From contig CAKZHZ010000048.1 of NCBI GenBank assembly GCA_936928855.1, forward strand, positions 9,694 to 73,693: a stretch of DNA of 64,000 nt. The letters are read 5' to 3'. The position numbers and the translations under genes were made by a program. Below the pieces are notes generated by a model, which ran no database searches, was not told the origin of the DNA, and worked only from the letters and a program-made list of their open reading frames with translations. Shown here piece after piece: positions 9,947 through 19,660 of the stretch. This DNA is from an uncultured Polycyclovorans sp. Lineage in GTDB: Bacteria > Pseudomonadota > Gammaproteobacteria > Nevskiales > Nevskiaceae. Numbering within the stretch: the first letter of the stretch is position 1; every line of letters begins with the position of its first letter.

Positions 9947-10873
9947 ATGACCTCTTTTGCCGACCGTGACGGTTTCATCTGGTACGACGGTGAACTCAAG
10001 CCCTGGCGGGAGTGCACCACGCACGTCCTGACCTATTCCCTGCACTACGGGGTGGGGTGCTTCGAGGGCGTGCGCGCCTACAAGACGCCCAAGGGCACGG
10101 CCATCTTCCGCCTGGAAGAGCACACCCGTCGCCTGTTCAACAGCGCCAAGATCATCGGCATGAACCTGCCGTGGACGGCGGAGCAGCTCAATCAGGCGCA
10201 GATGGAGGTGCTGAAGGCCAACCAGCTGGAAGCCGCCTACCTCCGCCCGATGGTGTTCTACGGATCCGAAGGCATGGGCCTGCGCGCCGCCGGGCTGAAG
10301 ACGCACGTGATCGTGGCCGCCTGGCACTGGGGTGCGTATCTCGGGGCGGAGAACATGGAGCGTGGCATCCGCATCAAGACCAGTTCCTTTGCGCGCCACT
10401 ACGTGAACGCCTCGATGTGCCGGGCCAAGGCCAATGCCAACTACCTCAACTCATCGATGGCCCTCAACGAGGTCCTGCGCGACGGCTACGACGAAGCCCT
10501 CATGCTCGACCCCGATGGCTACGTCGCCGAGGGCAGTGCCGAGAACATCTTCGTGGTGACCAACGGGGTGATCTCCACGCCGGATGTGACCAGTGCGCTC
10601 GACGGCATCACCCGCCGCACCGTGATGCAGCTTGCTGCGGATCACGGTTACACGGTGAAGGAACGTCGCATCACCCGCGACGAACTCTACTGCTGCGATG
10701 AAGCCTTCTTCACCGGCACGGCGGCCGAAGTCACGCCGATCCGCGAAGTGGACAACCGTCAGGTGGGCAGTGGCAGCCGTGGGCCGATCACCGAAGTGCT
10801 CCAGAAGGCCTATCTCGACGTTGTCACCGGAGAGACCGATCGGTACGCCGAGTGGCGGGCGCTGATCGGCTGA
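9947..10873 (+). CDS. ilvE: Branched-chain amino acid aminotransferase
   Basis: A 308-residue class IV PLP-dependent aminotransferase that interconverts Leu/Ile/Val and their 2-oxo acids. The N-terminus (GFIWYDGELKPWRE, HYGVGCFEGVRAY) matches the IlvE family. The PLP lysine is Lys161 in RAKANANYLNSS. The C-terminal motifs GYVAEGSAENIF and FFTGTAAEVTPIREVD are intact. It sits 54 bases behind glnE and may share a transcript. It is cytoplasmic. Assignment to the branched-chain enzyme, rather than D-amino-acid transaminase or aminodeoxychorismate lyase, rests on overall similarity to E. coli IlvE. Confidence 0.95.
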   Translation: MTSFADRDGFIWYDGELKPWRECTTHVLTYSLHYGVGCFEGVRAYKTPKGTAIFRLEEHTRRLFNSAKIIGMNLPWTAEQLNQAQMEVLKANQLEAAYLRPMVFYGSEGMGLRAAGLKTHVIVAAWHWGAYLGAENMERGIRIKTSSFARHYVNASMCRAKANANYLNSSMALNEVLRDGYDEALMLDPDGYVAEGSAENIFVVTNGVISTPDVTSALDGITRRTVMQLAADHGYTVKERRITRDELYCCDEAFFTGTAAEVTPIREVDNRQVGSGSRGPITEVLQKAYLDVVTGETDRYAEWRALIG

Positions 10874-11018
10874 AGGGTCCTGGCCGGGCGTCAGGGCCGG
10901 TCATCGCGTGCCGTTGGTCAGCAAGCGCGATTTCCTAGGCCAATCTTCCTAGTGCCGGGCCGGAGGTCACGCGGTCTAATGCCGCACGCCTTTCAAAGAA
11001 GCCCGAGGAGGAAGATCC

Positions 11019-12929
11019 ATGGACGGTGGAAGCCTGCAGTGGGACACCCTGTTCCGTAATGCCCTGGTGTTCGACGGCACCGGCGCACCGCCGCGTGCGC
11101 TGGATGTGGCCGTGCGGGACGGACGCATCGTCGCCATGGCCACCGACCTGCCGCGTGCACAGAGCCGCGACGTGATCGATGTACAGGGGCGCTGGCTGAT
11201 GCCGGGGCTGCTGGACGTGCATACCCATTTCGACCTTGAAGTGGAGCTTGAGCCCGGCCTGCCGGAGGCCGTGCGCCATGGCTCGACCACCGTGGTCGTG
11301 GCCAACTGCTCGCTGGGCCTGGCCTACGGCAACCAGCGGCGCAACGGCGAGGACCCCATCGTCGACTGTTTCGCGCGCGTCGAGAACGTGCCGAAGAGCG
11401 TGTTGCGCAAGGTGGCCGATGTCTGCAACTGGCAGACCTCCGCCGACTATCTCGCGCACCTCGATCAGCTGCCGCTGGGCCCCAATCTGGTCACCATGAT
11501 TCCGCACTCCATGCTGCGGGTGGAGGTGATGGGCCTCCAGCAGTCGGTCAGCCGGGAGCCGACCGAGGCCGAGCTGGGCAAGATGCAGGCGCTGGTCGAG
11601 AAGGGCATGGAAGAAGGCTACGTCGGCTTTTCCACCGACGCATTGCCGTTTCACTTTCTCGCCAATCAGCCCAACACCCACAAGCAGATTCCGACCCAGT
11701 TCGCCCCCTTTGGCGAGCTGAAGCGGCTGACCGGGGTGGTGCGCCGCTGGGGGCGGGTGTGGCAGGCCACGCCGCCCAAGGACGACAAGCTGGCGGTGTT
11801 CCGCAATTTTCTGCTCACCTCCGGGCGGCTGTACGGACGGCCCCTGAAGGTGACCGCCGTCGCCGCCATCGACATCACCGCCAACGCCTCCATCGTCAAG
11901 CTGGGGGTGATGCTGTCGAAGATCCTCAACTCGCGGCTGCTGCGCGGGATGTTCCGCCTGCAGGCGCTGGCGGCACCGTTCAAGACCTGGAGCGACGGCG
12001 TTGTGACGCCGCTGGCCGAAGAGATCCCCGAACTGCGGCGCCTCAACGAATGTGACCTCGAGGATCGCGCGGCACGGCTTCGGATCCTGGAGGATCCCGA
12101 ATGGGTGGCCGCCTATCGCCGCATGTGGTTCAAGGGCAAGCGCGGTTTCAACCTGGCACGACTGAAGCGGTGGTTGCGGCGGGACGACATCGTGCTGTCT
12201 CGCAACCTGTCCGACATGACCATTGATCGTTGCCCGGTGCCGGACTGGAGCGGCGAGTGCCTGCAGGACGTCTATGAGCGCCTGCGCCGCTGGCAGGCGA
12301 CCGGTGCCGGCGCCCGCAGCGAAGTGGAGCGTGAAACCTTCGACAGCTTCCTGCCGAATCCGGACGATGCCGACTTCTTCCTGCACCTGCTGCGGCGCTT
12401 CGATACCGGTCTGCGCTGGTACACGGTGACCGCCAACCACGACCCCAAGGTGGTGCGCGATCTCCTGTTCAATCCGCTGCTGCTGCCGGGCTTCAACGAC
12501 AGCGGTGCGCACCTCACCAACATGGCCTTTTACGACGGCAACCTGCGCATGCTGCAGATCGCCCAGCGCGAAGGCCTGGAGCGGGTGGCACAGGCGGTGC
12601 ACCGCCTCACCCAGGAGCCCGCCGACTTCTTCGGGCTCAACGTGGGCGTGCTGCGTGAGGGCGCGCAGGCGGACATGGTGGTGGTCGACCCCGACCAGCT
12701 TGCTGCCTACGACAGTGACGCCAATGTGCACTACCAGTACCGCGAGGCCTTCGCGCACCATCAGCTGGTCAATCGCAGCGACGGTGTGGTCGATACCGTG
12801 ATGATCAACGGCCGGGTCGCCTGGCGCGACGGCGGATACGTCCAGGGTTATGGCGAGCAGCCTTTCGGCCGCCTGTTGCGGCACCGGGATCATCCCCGGG
12901 AGACGCCGGCCCTGGCCCAGGCCGCCTGA
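11019..12929 (+). CDS. N-acyl-D-amino-acid deacylase / amidohydrolase-3 family protein
   Basis: A 636-residue member of the D-aminoacylase branch of the amidohydrolase superfamily, a metal-dependent TIM-barrel hydrolase. Visible features are an N-terminal urease-alpha-like beta domain (RNALVFDGTGAPPRALDVAV), the metal motif MPGLLDVHTHFDLEVE, the late-barrel motif ANHDPK, and the C-terminal GVLREGAQADMVVVDPD that closes the composite beta domain. A good ribosome binding site (GAGGAGGAAG) precedes the ATG. It stands alone on the plus strand, 145 bases after ilvE. The family cleaves N-acyl groups from D-amino acids or related amides. The true substrate is unknown. Confidence 0.85.
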   Translation: MDGGSLQWDTLFRNALVFDGTGAPPRALDVAVRDGRIVAMATDLPRAQSRDVIDVQGRWLMPGLLDVHTHFDLEVELEPGLPEAVRHGSTTVVVANCSLGLAYGNQRRNGEDPIVDCFARVENVPKSVLRKVADVCNWQTSADYLAHLDQLPLGPNLVTMIPHSMLRVEVMGLQQSVSREPTEAELGKMQALVEKGMEEGYVGFSTDALPFHFLANQPNTHKQIPTQFAPFGELKRLTGVVRRWGRVWQATPPKDDKLAVFRNFLLTSGRLYGRPLKVTAVAAIDITANASIVKLGVMLSKILNSRLLRGMFRLQALAAPFKTWSDGVVTPLAEEIPELRRLNECDLEDRAARLRILEDPEWVAAYRRMWFKGKRGFNLARLKRWLRRDDIVLSRNLSDMTIDRCPVPDWSGECLQDVYERLRRWQATGAGARSEVERETFDSFLPNPDDADFFLHLLRRFDTGLRWYTVTANHDPKVVRDLLFNPLLLPGFNDSGAHLTNMAFYDGNLRMLQIAQREGLERVAQAVHRLTQEPADFFGLNVGVLREGAQADMVVVDPDQLAAYDSDANVHYQYREAFAHHQLVNRSDGVVDTVMINGRVAWRDGGYVQGYGEQPFGRLLRHRDHPRETPALAQAA

Positions 12930-12950
12930 GGGCATCTGATCTGCTCCGGG

Positions 12951-12987
12951 GCGGGGCCTGTCATGCTGGCGGGCCCCGCGCTTTGTT
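12951..12987 (+). terminator. Candidate terminator after the amidohydrolase gene
   Basis: GCGGGGCC (12951-12958) pairs with GGCCCCGC (12972-12979) over a 13-nt loop and is followed by a short T-rich tail (GCTTTGTTAT). The U-tract is weak, so termination is plausible but not certain. Confidence 0.5.
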
Positions 12988-13029
12988 ATCGTGCGCGCGT
13001 CACCGGTTAACAGGTCCTGGCAGCACCTC

Positions 13030-13740
13030 ATGCCCACCAAGGCTTACAAGAACGAGCATTTCCTGATGAGCGAATCGGCGCGGCCGATTCGCATCCTCGC
13101 CGAATATCTGGAGCCCGCCCAGCGGTTCTCCGAGCTGGCGATCCGCAATGCCGTCATTTTTTTCGGCTCCGCCCGGCTGCGGGTGGATGACCTGGCCCGG
13201 CGCAACTACTACCGCGACGCTGCTGATCTGGCCGAGCGCCTGGCGCGCTGGACCGTGGATGCGCATCCCGATGGCGAGCGGTATCACGTGGTCACCGGGG
13301 GTGGGCCGGGCATCATGGAGGCCGCACACGTTGGCGCGGCACGGGTGGACCGCCGGCTCAACATCGGCCTGAACATTTCCTTGCCATTCGAGCAGAGCGG
13401 CAATCCCCATGTCGATGACAGCCGGGCGCTCGAGTTTCACTACTTCTTCCTGCGCAAGTTCTGGTTCCTCAACCTGGCGCGTGCGGCTGTCATCTTCCCG
13501 GGCGGGTTTGGCACGCTCGACGAGCTGTTCGAGCTGCTCACCCTGACACAGACCGGCAAGTCGGCGCCCATGCCGATCCTGCTCTACGGGCGGGAGTTCT
13601 GGGACGGCCTGATCAATCTGCCGATGCTGGCGGAGCGGGGCCTGATCAGCCCTGAAGATCTCACCCTCTACGCCATGGTGGACAGCGTGGATGAGGCCTT
13701 CGAGCGACTGCGTGACGGCTTGACCGCGCCAGTGGCCTGA
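13030..13740 (+). CDS. LOG-family (TIGR00730-like) Rossmann-fold protein
   Basis: A 236-residue protein with both signatures of the LOG/lysine-decarboxylase-like family: GGGPGIMEAAHVGA and PGGFGTLDELFE. Characterised members hydrolyse cytokinin or nucleoside 5'-monophosphates to free base and ribose 5-phosphate. I chose the ATG at 13030 over an in-frame GTG at 12991 because MPTKAYKN fits the family and the upstream residues do not. The Shine-Dalgarno is weak for either. The N-terminal extension makes it longer than minimal LOG proteins. It is cytoplasmic and probably monocistronic. Confidence 0.85.
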   Translation: MPTKAYKNEHFLMSESARPIRILAEYLEPAQRFSELAIRNAVIFFGSARLRVDDLARRNYYRDAADLAERLARWTVDAHPDGERYHVVTGGGPGIMEAAHVGAARVDRRLNIGLNISLPFEQSGNPHVDDSRALEFHYFFLRKFWFLNLARAAVIFPGGFGTLDELFELLTLTQTGKSAPMPILLYGREFWDGLINLPMLAERGLISPEDLTLYAMVDSVDEAFERLRDGLTAPVA

Positions 13741-13747
13741 CCCTCAA

Positions 13748-13772
13748 CAAAAAGCCCGGCGTCGGCCGGGCT
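13748..13772 (-). terminator. Rho-independent terminator for the PA3496-like gene
   Basis: AGCCCGGC (13753-13760) pairs with GCCGGGCT (13765-13772) over a 4-nt loop. On the minus strand the stem is followed by a T-run (the A-run at 13749-13753 on the plus strand). The plus strand has no U-tract, so it serves the minus-strand gene. Confidence 0.85.
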
Positions 13773-13783
13773 GGGGTTCACGC

Positions 13784-14035
13784 TCAGGCGCGCCGCCGGG
13801 GGCGCTCCTCGAAATCCAGGTCATCATCGATCAGGGCACGAAGGCGGCGCTCTTCCTTGAGTTTCTCGACGTCGCGCCAGTCTCGCGACTTGATCGAAGG
13901 GCTGTCGGGGAGGTCGACGTTGGGGACGTCGTCACCGTCGCCTTCATCGTCGTCGGCGAATTCATCGTAGCCAGCACTGGTGTTGCTGGACTTGGTGTCG
14001 GCCTGGGGCTGCGCTTTTTTGGATTTGCGGGGCAT
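13784..14035 (-). CDS. Small acidic PA3496-like protein
   Basis: An 83-residue, strongly charged protein. It has a Lys-rich start (MPRKSKKAQ), a central acidic run (EFADDDEGDGDD) and the C-terminal motif DWRDVEKLKEERRLRALIDD. That motif resembles the PA3496 family annotated as putative envelope integrity proteins in gammaproteobacteria. It has no signal peptide or membrane helix and is probably largely disordered apart from the C-terminal helix. The function is not established. A clear terminator follows it. Confidence 0.7.
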   Translation of the reverse strand: MPRKSKKAQPQADTKSSNTSAGYDEFADDDEGDGDDVPNVDLPDSPSIKSRDWRDVEKLKEERRLRALIDDDLDFEERPRRRA

Positions 14036-14076
14036 CGGCGGGTACCTCGAACGAAGCTTGGGGACGATTTTGGCCG

Positions 14077-14727
14077 CTATTTAGCAGGCTTTTCGCCTGC
14101 GGGGAAGAGGGCGCGCGGCAAGTCGCCGCGCTGTCGGGCGCGGCGCAGGTCCCGGGGGGTATCGAGGTCCGAGAATCCCGCCAGAATGCGCACCTCCAGG
14201 CCCTGCGAGCGCAGCCGGTGCAGGGTCTGCCGGGCTTCCCTTCCGGAGCTCCAGTTCACCCCCCGCAAGTGCACCGGGGCGGTGCTGCCGATTGCCACGA
14301 ACCCCCCGTCCTCGGCGGTCAGCATCACGGCTTGCGCGGGGCCGTCCAGGGCGGCCATGGCGGCCCTCAGATGGGCGGTCGTCAATCCCGGGGCGTCGGT
14401 ACCCACCACCAGCACGCCGCGCGTGCCCGGCGGGGGATGACGCAGTGCCGCCGACATCCGCGCCCCCAGATCGCCCCGAGGCTGTCGCCGCAGGTGCACG
14501 CCGTGCTGACGTCGCAGCGCGCTGAAGGACGCGTGGCCCGGTCCCGGCGCGCACCACAGCGCCACAGTGGCGCCGGTGGCGCGGGCACGGACGACTGCCT
14601 GGCGGCATAGCCGCGCCTGCAGGGCTGCCGCGCCGCAGGGGCCGAGCGCCGGGATCAGGCGGGTCTTGCAGTGCCCCGCCCGAGGTGCGCGCGCAAACAG
14701 ACAGAGATGGATGGGCGGGATCGTCAT
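14077..14727 (-). CDS. DUF2064 / TIGR04282-like glycosyltransferase
   Basis: A 216-residue protein of the DUF2064 family, related to GT-A nucleotidyl/glycosyl transferases and annotated as arsenosugar biosynthesis glycosyltransferase. The signature lies at the N-terminus (CLFARAPRAGHCKTRLIP), followed by GDLGARM, VGTDAPGLTTAHL and EDGGFVAIG. The start at 14727 (MTIPPIHLCLFARAP) places the first beta strand directly after the Met. Upstream in-frame residues do not match the family. No arsenosugar methyltransferase or radical SAM partner is adjacent, so the pathway is uncertain. It may share a transcript with the PA3496-like gene 41 bases downstream. Confidence 0.8.
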   Translation of the reverse strand: MTIPPIHLCLFARAPRAGHCKTRLIPALGPCGAAALQARLCRQAVVRARATGATVALWCAPGPGHASFSALRRQHGVHLRRQPRGDLGARMSAALRHPPPGTRGVLVVGTDAPGLTTAHLRAAMAALDGPAQAVMLTAEDGGFVAIGSTAPVHLRGVNWSSGREARQTLHRLRSQGLEVRILAGFSDLDTPRDLRRARQRGDLPRALFPAGEKPAK

Positions 14728-14821
14728 GGCCCGCAGGGTAGGGGGCGCGGATACCCTGCGCCAGTCGGCGTGGCGAGGCTGGATTCCGGTGGCCAAAGTG
14801 CTACACTTCGCGCCCTCGTGT

Positions 14822-15090
<269 letters not shown>

Positions 15091-15346
15091 GTTCTTTCCT
15101 GAAGCTTTCGCTCCTGTGGCCCAGTCTCCCGCCCGCGGAGCATGGTGACATTTCAGCTGCATGCTCGCCGTCGAAAGCGCTGCGGGGGAAACCTGTGGTG
15201 AGGCATGCCAGTCTCCTTCGCGCGGCGGATTTCACCAGGGAACAGATATCGATTGGAGGAGGTTGGTAGAGAGTTCGGGCCAGAAATTACAGATTGTTCA
15301 CGCCCCTCTCAGGTTCTGGACACGGTCGTGCCGCCAGGATGGCGGC

Positions 15347-17362
15347 ATGATCAACCTCTCCCAGTCTGTGACACCCGTACCCGTAGCGGCGGCGTTACCA
15401 GTTCGCCCAACCGGCGTTTCCGATTCAGCGAGTCCACTGCGCCAACTGGTTCGCTTTTCTGTGGCGGCGCTGATGGTGTGGATGATCGCGCGCTGCCTGC
15501 TGATCGCGCTGCACTTCGATCGCCTGAACGCGGTGAACGGCGTGCAGCAGGCCTTCTGGCTCGGCATCCGCGTTGATCTGATCACGTTGGGCTGGGCCCT
15601 GGCAGCGCCAATCCTGCTGTTGCCAATCGCCGCACTCGAGCGCGGGCAACGCGCCTGGAACCTGGTGACCAGAACCTGGTTCACCGGCCTGCTCGCGCTG
15701 GCGCTGATGCTCGAAATCGCCACGCCGGCGTTTCTCGACGAGTATCAGGTGCGGCCCAACCGCCTCGCGCTGGACTACCTGGGCCGGCCGCAGGAAGTGC
15801 TGCCGATGCTGTGGGGCGCGTTCCGTCTGTCGCTGCTCGCCGGTATCGCCTCACTCGGCGCTGGCCTGTGGTGCGGCTGGCGGCTGTTCGCGAACGCCTC
15901 TGGCGAACTGCGACAGAACCGCTGGATGCTGTGGCTGTGGCCTTTGCTGATCGCGCTCTGCGTGCTGATGATCCGCTCCAGCCTGCAGCATCGCCCGGCC
16001 AACCCCTCGACCTTCGCCCGCTGGGACGACAGCACCGCCAACCAGATCGTGCTCAACAGCACGTACTCGCTCGGCTATGCGCTCTACGCGACGCGCTACG
16101 AGGCCGACGTCGACGCCCTCTACGGCCACATGAGCGGTGAAGAGCTGCTGTCGCTGACCCGCGCGCAGCCGGCGTTCGCGGCGGCGCCGCCGGAGCGGCC
16201 GACGCTGCACACGCTGGTTCCGGTCGCGGCACGCGACAAGCCGCTGAATCTGATCATCGTCGTCCAGGAAAGCATGGGCGCCGGCTTCTCGAAGAAGCTC
16301 GGCGGCGACCACGACGACACCCCAGAACTGGATCGCTGGAGCCGGCGCGGCTGGTGGTTCGAGAACCTCTACGCCACCGGCACGCGCTCGGCGCGCGGTC
16401 TGGAAGCGATCGTCGCCGGCTTCCCGCCGTCACCGGCGCAGAGTGTGCTCAAGCGCCAGAAGTCGCAGAAGCACTTCGCGACGATTGCGAGCGTGCTTCG
16501 CGATCACGGCTACACCAGCGAGTTCATCTACGGCGGCGAGTCGCATTTCGACAACATGGGCGGCTTCTTCCTCGGCAACGGCTTCAACAGCGTCGTCGAT
16601 CAGGACGACTACGACGATCCGGTGTTCGCCGGCAGCTGGGGGGTCTCCGACGAAGACCTGTTCGCGAAGGCACAGCAGCGGGCGACCGCGCTGCACGAGC
16701 AGGGCACGCCGTTCTTCAGCCTGGTCTTCACCTCCTCCAACCACACGCCGTTCGAATACCCGGAAGGTCGCATCGTTGCCGACGGCGATCCGCGGTCCGC
16801 GCGCAACGCCGTGCGCTATGCCGATCATGCAGTCGGCGCCTTCCTCGACCAGGCGGCGCAATCGGCCTACTTTGAGGACACGCTGATCCTGGTGGTCGCC
16901 GATCACGATGTCCGCATCTACGGCGAGGACATCGTGCCGCTGTCGCGGTTCCGGATTCCGGGCCTGCTCGTCGGCGCCGACGTGCAGCCGACGACGGTAG
17001 CGAGCATCGCAAGCCAGTTGGATCTGGCGCCGACGCTGCTGTCGCTGATGGGCATCACCGCCGAAGTGCCGTTCATCGGGCGCGACCTCAATCGCAGCCT
17101 GCCGGAGTTCGGCGGCACCGAGACGCCGCGCGCGTGGATGCAGTTCAACAACGTCTTCGCCCGCTACGAGGGCGACATCCTCAGCGTGTTGCTGCCCGGC
17201 GGCGAGGCGCGTCGCTACCAGGTCGCACCGCAAAGCCGGGCCCTCACGCCGACGGCGCCACCGGACAGCGCGGCGCAGCGGCGCCTGCTGGCCGATGTCC
17301 AGCTGCCGGCCTGGCTTTACGAGCACCGCGCCTATGACACGCGCCGCCCGTTCGGTGACTAA
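15347..17362 (+). CDS. LTA-synthase-like membrane sulfatase/phosphotransferase
   Basis: A 671-residue inner-membrane protein. It has about five N-terminal helices (for example VRFSVAALMVWMIARCLLI and LALALMLEIATPAF) and a periplasmic alkaline-phosphatase-superfamily domain from about residue 300. Family residues are visible: Glu in VVQESMG, the nucleophile region GTRSARGLEAIVAGFPP, and the DH pair in VVADHDVRIYGED. The start at 15347 directly precedes the polar N-terminus and first helix. Upstream in-frame sequence is unconvincing. Homologues transfer phosphoglycerol or phosphoethanolamine to envelope glycans or lipids. A two-component system begins 38 bases downstream, so an envelope-modification locus is plausible. 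The substrate is unknown. Confidence 0.85.
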   Translation: MINLSQSVTPVPVAAALPVRPTGVSDSASPLRQLVRFSVAALMVWMIARCLLIALHFDRLNAVNGVQQAFWLGIRVDLITLGWALAAPILLLPIAALERGQRAWNLVTRTWFTGLLALALMLEIATPAFLDEYQVRPNRLALDYLGRPQEVLPMLWGAFRLSLLAGIASLGAGLWCGWRLFANASGELRQNRWMLWLWPLLIALCVLMIRSSLQHRPANPSTFARWDDSTANQIVLNSTYSLGYALYATRYEADVDALYGHMSGEELLSLTRAQPAFAAAPPERPTLHTLVPVAARDKPLNLIIVVQESMGAGFSKKLGGDHDDTPELDRWSRRGWWFENLYATGTRSARGLEAIVAGFPPSPAQSVLKRQKSQKHFATIASVLRDHGYTSEFIYGGESHFDNMGGFFLGNGFNSVVDQDDYDDPVFAGSWGVSDEDLFAKAQQRATALHEQGTPFFSLVFTSSNHTPFEYPEGRIVADGDPRSARNAVRYADHAVGAFLDQAAQSAYFEDTLILVVADHDVRIYGEDIVPLSRFRIPGLLVGADVQPTTVASIASQLDLAPTLLSLMGITAEVPFIGRDLNRSLPEFGGTETPRAWMQFNNVFARYEGDILSVLLPGGEARRYQVAPQSRALTPTAPPDSAAQRRLLADVQLPAWLYEHRAYDTRRPFGD

Positions 17363-17400
17363 CTCCCTTGCGCGCAGGTGCTTGGACTACCATTGGCGTC

Positions 17401-18084
17401 ATGCGCATCCTGCTGATCGAAGACGATGCCGAGCAGGCCCAGTACGTGCTCAAGGGCCTGCGCGAGCATGGACATGCTATGGACCACGCCGTCACCGGCC
17501 GGGACGGCCTGTTCCTGGCGGTGTCCGAGCACTACGACTTGCTGATCGTCGATCGCATGCTGCCGCAGATGGACGGTTTGGCCGTGATCACCGCGTTGCG
17601 CGCCGCCGGCAAGCGTATGCCGGCGATCATTCTTAGCGCGCTCGGCCAGATCGACGATCGCGTGCAGGGACTGAAGGCCGGCGGCGACGACTACGTGGTC
17701 AAACCGTTCGCGTTCGTCGAGCTGGTAGCGCGTATTGAGGCGGTGACCCGTCGCACGACAGTTGGTATGGAGAACAGCATACTGCGCATCGCCGATCTCG
17801 AACTGGACCGGATGGCTCATAGTGTCCGCCGCGCGGGCAAGCCTCTCGAACTGAAGCCGCAGGAATATCGTCTGCTCGAGTATCTGTTGCGCCACGCAGG
17901 GCAGGTCGTCACCCGTACGATGCTTTTCGAAGGCGTTTGGGACTATCACTTTGACCCGCAAACGAACGTCATCGACGTGCATATCTCGCGCCTGCGCGCC
18001 AAGGTCGATTTGCCCGGCGCGAGCCCGCTGATCCACACCGTTCGCGGCGCTGGCTATTGCCTGCGTGAGAGCGAGGCTGCTTGA
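17401..18084 (+). CDS. OmpR/PhoB-family response regulator
   Basis: A 227-residue regulator with a receiver domain (MRILLIEDD; phospho-acceptor Asp51 in LLIVDRMLPQMDG; conserved Lys in YVVKPFAF). A winged-helix DNA-binding domain follows (KPQEYRLLEYLLRHAGQVVTR, HISRLRAKVD, TVRGAGYCL). The ATG at 17401 gives the canonical N-terminus. Its stop overlaps the kinase start (TTGA at 18081-18084), marking a coupled two-component operon. It may also regulate the adjacent LTA-synthase-like gene, by position only. Confidence 0.94.
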   Translation: MRILLIEDDAEQAQYVLKGLREHGHAMDHAVTGRDGLFLAVSEHYDLLIVDRMLPQMDGLAVITALRAAGKRMPAIILSALGQIDDRVQGLKAGGDDYVVKPFAFVELVARIEAVTRRTTVGMENSILRIADLELDRMAHSVRRAGKPLELKPQEYRLLEYLLRHAGQVVTRTMLFEGVWDYHFDPQTNVIDVHISRLRAKVDLPGASPLIHTVRGAGYCLRESEAA

Positions 18085-19499
18085 AGCGTCTACTGCCGAG
18101 TCGGCTCGCCACGCAGTTGAGTCTGCTCAACGCGCTAGTATTCGGGGTGTGCTCGATCGGCGTAATCGTGTTCGTCGTGATGCTCGCGGATCGCTCGATG
18201 AGCGACGATCTCGCCGAGGATCTTGATGCCGAGATTGACGTCATGCACAAGGATTTCGAAATCGATGGACTCGAAGGCATTCGTGGCCTGATCGAGTTGC
18301 GCGAGGAATTCGACAGCGACCGTCAGGCACGCGCTTATCGCCTGGAAGCGCCAGACGGCACCCTGCTCGCCGGTCGCTGGCCGTTCTGGCCTGCCGCCCT
18401 CAAGCTCAACAACGGTGAGCTCAAGTTGCCCTACACCGAGCGCAGCAAGGATGCCGAGTGGCTGATGCGTGCGGTTACGCTCTCGGATGGCAGCCGATTG
18501 TTGATCGGGCTCGACAACTATGAGCAGGTGCGCCTGCGTGAGGTCCTTCAGCGCGCAGCAGCATGGGGATTGCTCCTTGCCCTAGGGCTCGCTATCAGTG
18601 GGGGCGCATTCGTCAACCGAGCCGCGTTACGTCAGGTCTCTATCATCAATCGCAGCGCGAAGCGGATTATCGAAGGCGACCTTAGCCATCGCATCCCGAC
18701 TGCCGCTGATTCGCGAGATGAGTTCGGCGATCTGAGTCGCACCCTGAATCAGATGCTGGATCGCATCAACGAGTTAATCGCCGCGATCCGCAGTGCCACT
18801 GATGCCATTGCCCATGATCTACGATCGCCGCTCACGCGTCTGCGCGCGTCGCTGGAGGATGCACTGAGCCGTCCGCCCGCGACTGAGGATCTCCCGGAAT
18901 TTCTGCACACCAACATGCGTCACCTGGATCAGGTGCTGCACAGTTTTAGTGCTCTTCTGCAACTCGCAACCGTCGAATCCGGCGTGCTTAAGGCGCGTTT
19001 TGGTCCTGTTGCGCTGGAGAGGGTGCTCGAGGATGCGGTGTCCTACTACGAGGCTGCTGCAGCTGAACGCGACCTGCGCATCGAGTTGCAGATGCAGACC
19101 ACGGGCGTAACCGTGATCGGTGATCGGCATCTGTTGTTTCAGAGCGTGACCAATTTACTCGACAACGCACTCAAGTTTAGCCCTCGGGGAGGCACGATAC
19201 GGATTTCCTTGAGCGAGCGCGCTTCGCAGGTCGTGATCGAGGTTGAGGACGAGGGGCCGGGCATCGAACAGGGTGATCGCGAGCGCGTCTTTGAGCGCCT
19301 TTTCCGGGGTGATCGCTCGCGCAACACTCCGGGCTTCGGAGTCGGCCTGAGCCTGGTACTTGCCAGCGCTCGGCTGCACGGCGGTGACTGTGTCGTGGCC
19401 AGTAGTGCACGCGGCGCCCGCCTGACAATGACCCTGCCAGCAGATGTCTTGGCCCCGAATCGGTCGACGAGTGGGAGTCGTGTAGGAAGAGGCTCATGA
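18081..19499 (+). CDS. Membrane sensor histidine kinase (HAMP-HisKA-HATPase)
   Basis: A 472-residue kinase starting at a TTG that overlaps the regulator stop. It has two membrane helices (about residues 12-37 and 155-178) around a short periplasmic sensor, then HAMP, HisKA with the phospho-His in AIAHDLRSPLTRLRASLEDA, and HATPase with NLLDNALKFSPRGG, EDEGPGI and GFGVGLSLV. It phosphorylates the upstream OmpR-type regulator. The sensor region is too short and divergent to name a ligand. Downstream, 19500-19650 holds nothing I recognise. Confidence 0.93.
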   Translation: MKRLLPSRLATQLSLLNALVFGVCSIGVIVFVVMLADRSMSDDLAEDLDAEIDVMHKDFEIDGLEGIRGLIELREEFDSDRQARAYRLEAPDGTLLAGRWPFWPAALKLNNGELKLPYTERSKDAEWLMRAVTLSDGSRLLIGLDNYEQVRLREVLQRAAAWGLLLALGLAISGGAFVNRAALRQVSIINRSAKRIIEGDLSHRIPTAADSRDEFGDLSRTLNQMLDRINELIAAIRSATDAIAHDLRSPLTRLRASLEDALSRPPATEDLPEFLHTNMRHLDQVLHSFSALLQLATVESGVLKARFGPVALERVLEDAVSYYEAAAAERDLRIELQMQTTGVTVIGDRHLLFQSVTNLLDNALKFSPRGGTIRISLSERASQVVIEVEDEGPGIEQGDRERVFERLFRGDRSRNTPGFGVGLSLVLASARLHGGDCVVASSARGARLTMTLPADVLAPNRSTSGSRVGRGS

Positions 19500-19660
19500 A
19501 GCCAGACTGCCCCACTATCGCTGCCCTGCAGCGTGAAGGAGCGTCGCTCACGGTTCAGAGGAGAACACGGACGGAGACCTGCCACCCTCAGCTCGAGGGG
19601 GCGCACAAGTCTCCATAGCTGATTAAGCATTGGAAAGCGATATCAAGACTTGATTATGAA

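Noticed and set aside
10874..11018. Possible terminator after ilvE
   Set aside because: GC-rich complementary stretches exist, but I found no stable stem followed by a U-tract.
15091..15346. Small reading frames between the tRNA repeats and the LTA-synthase-like gene
   Set aside because: They have no ribosome binding site or protein-like composition and change frame across the repeats.
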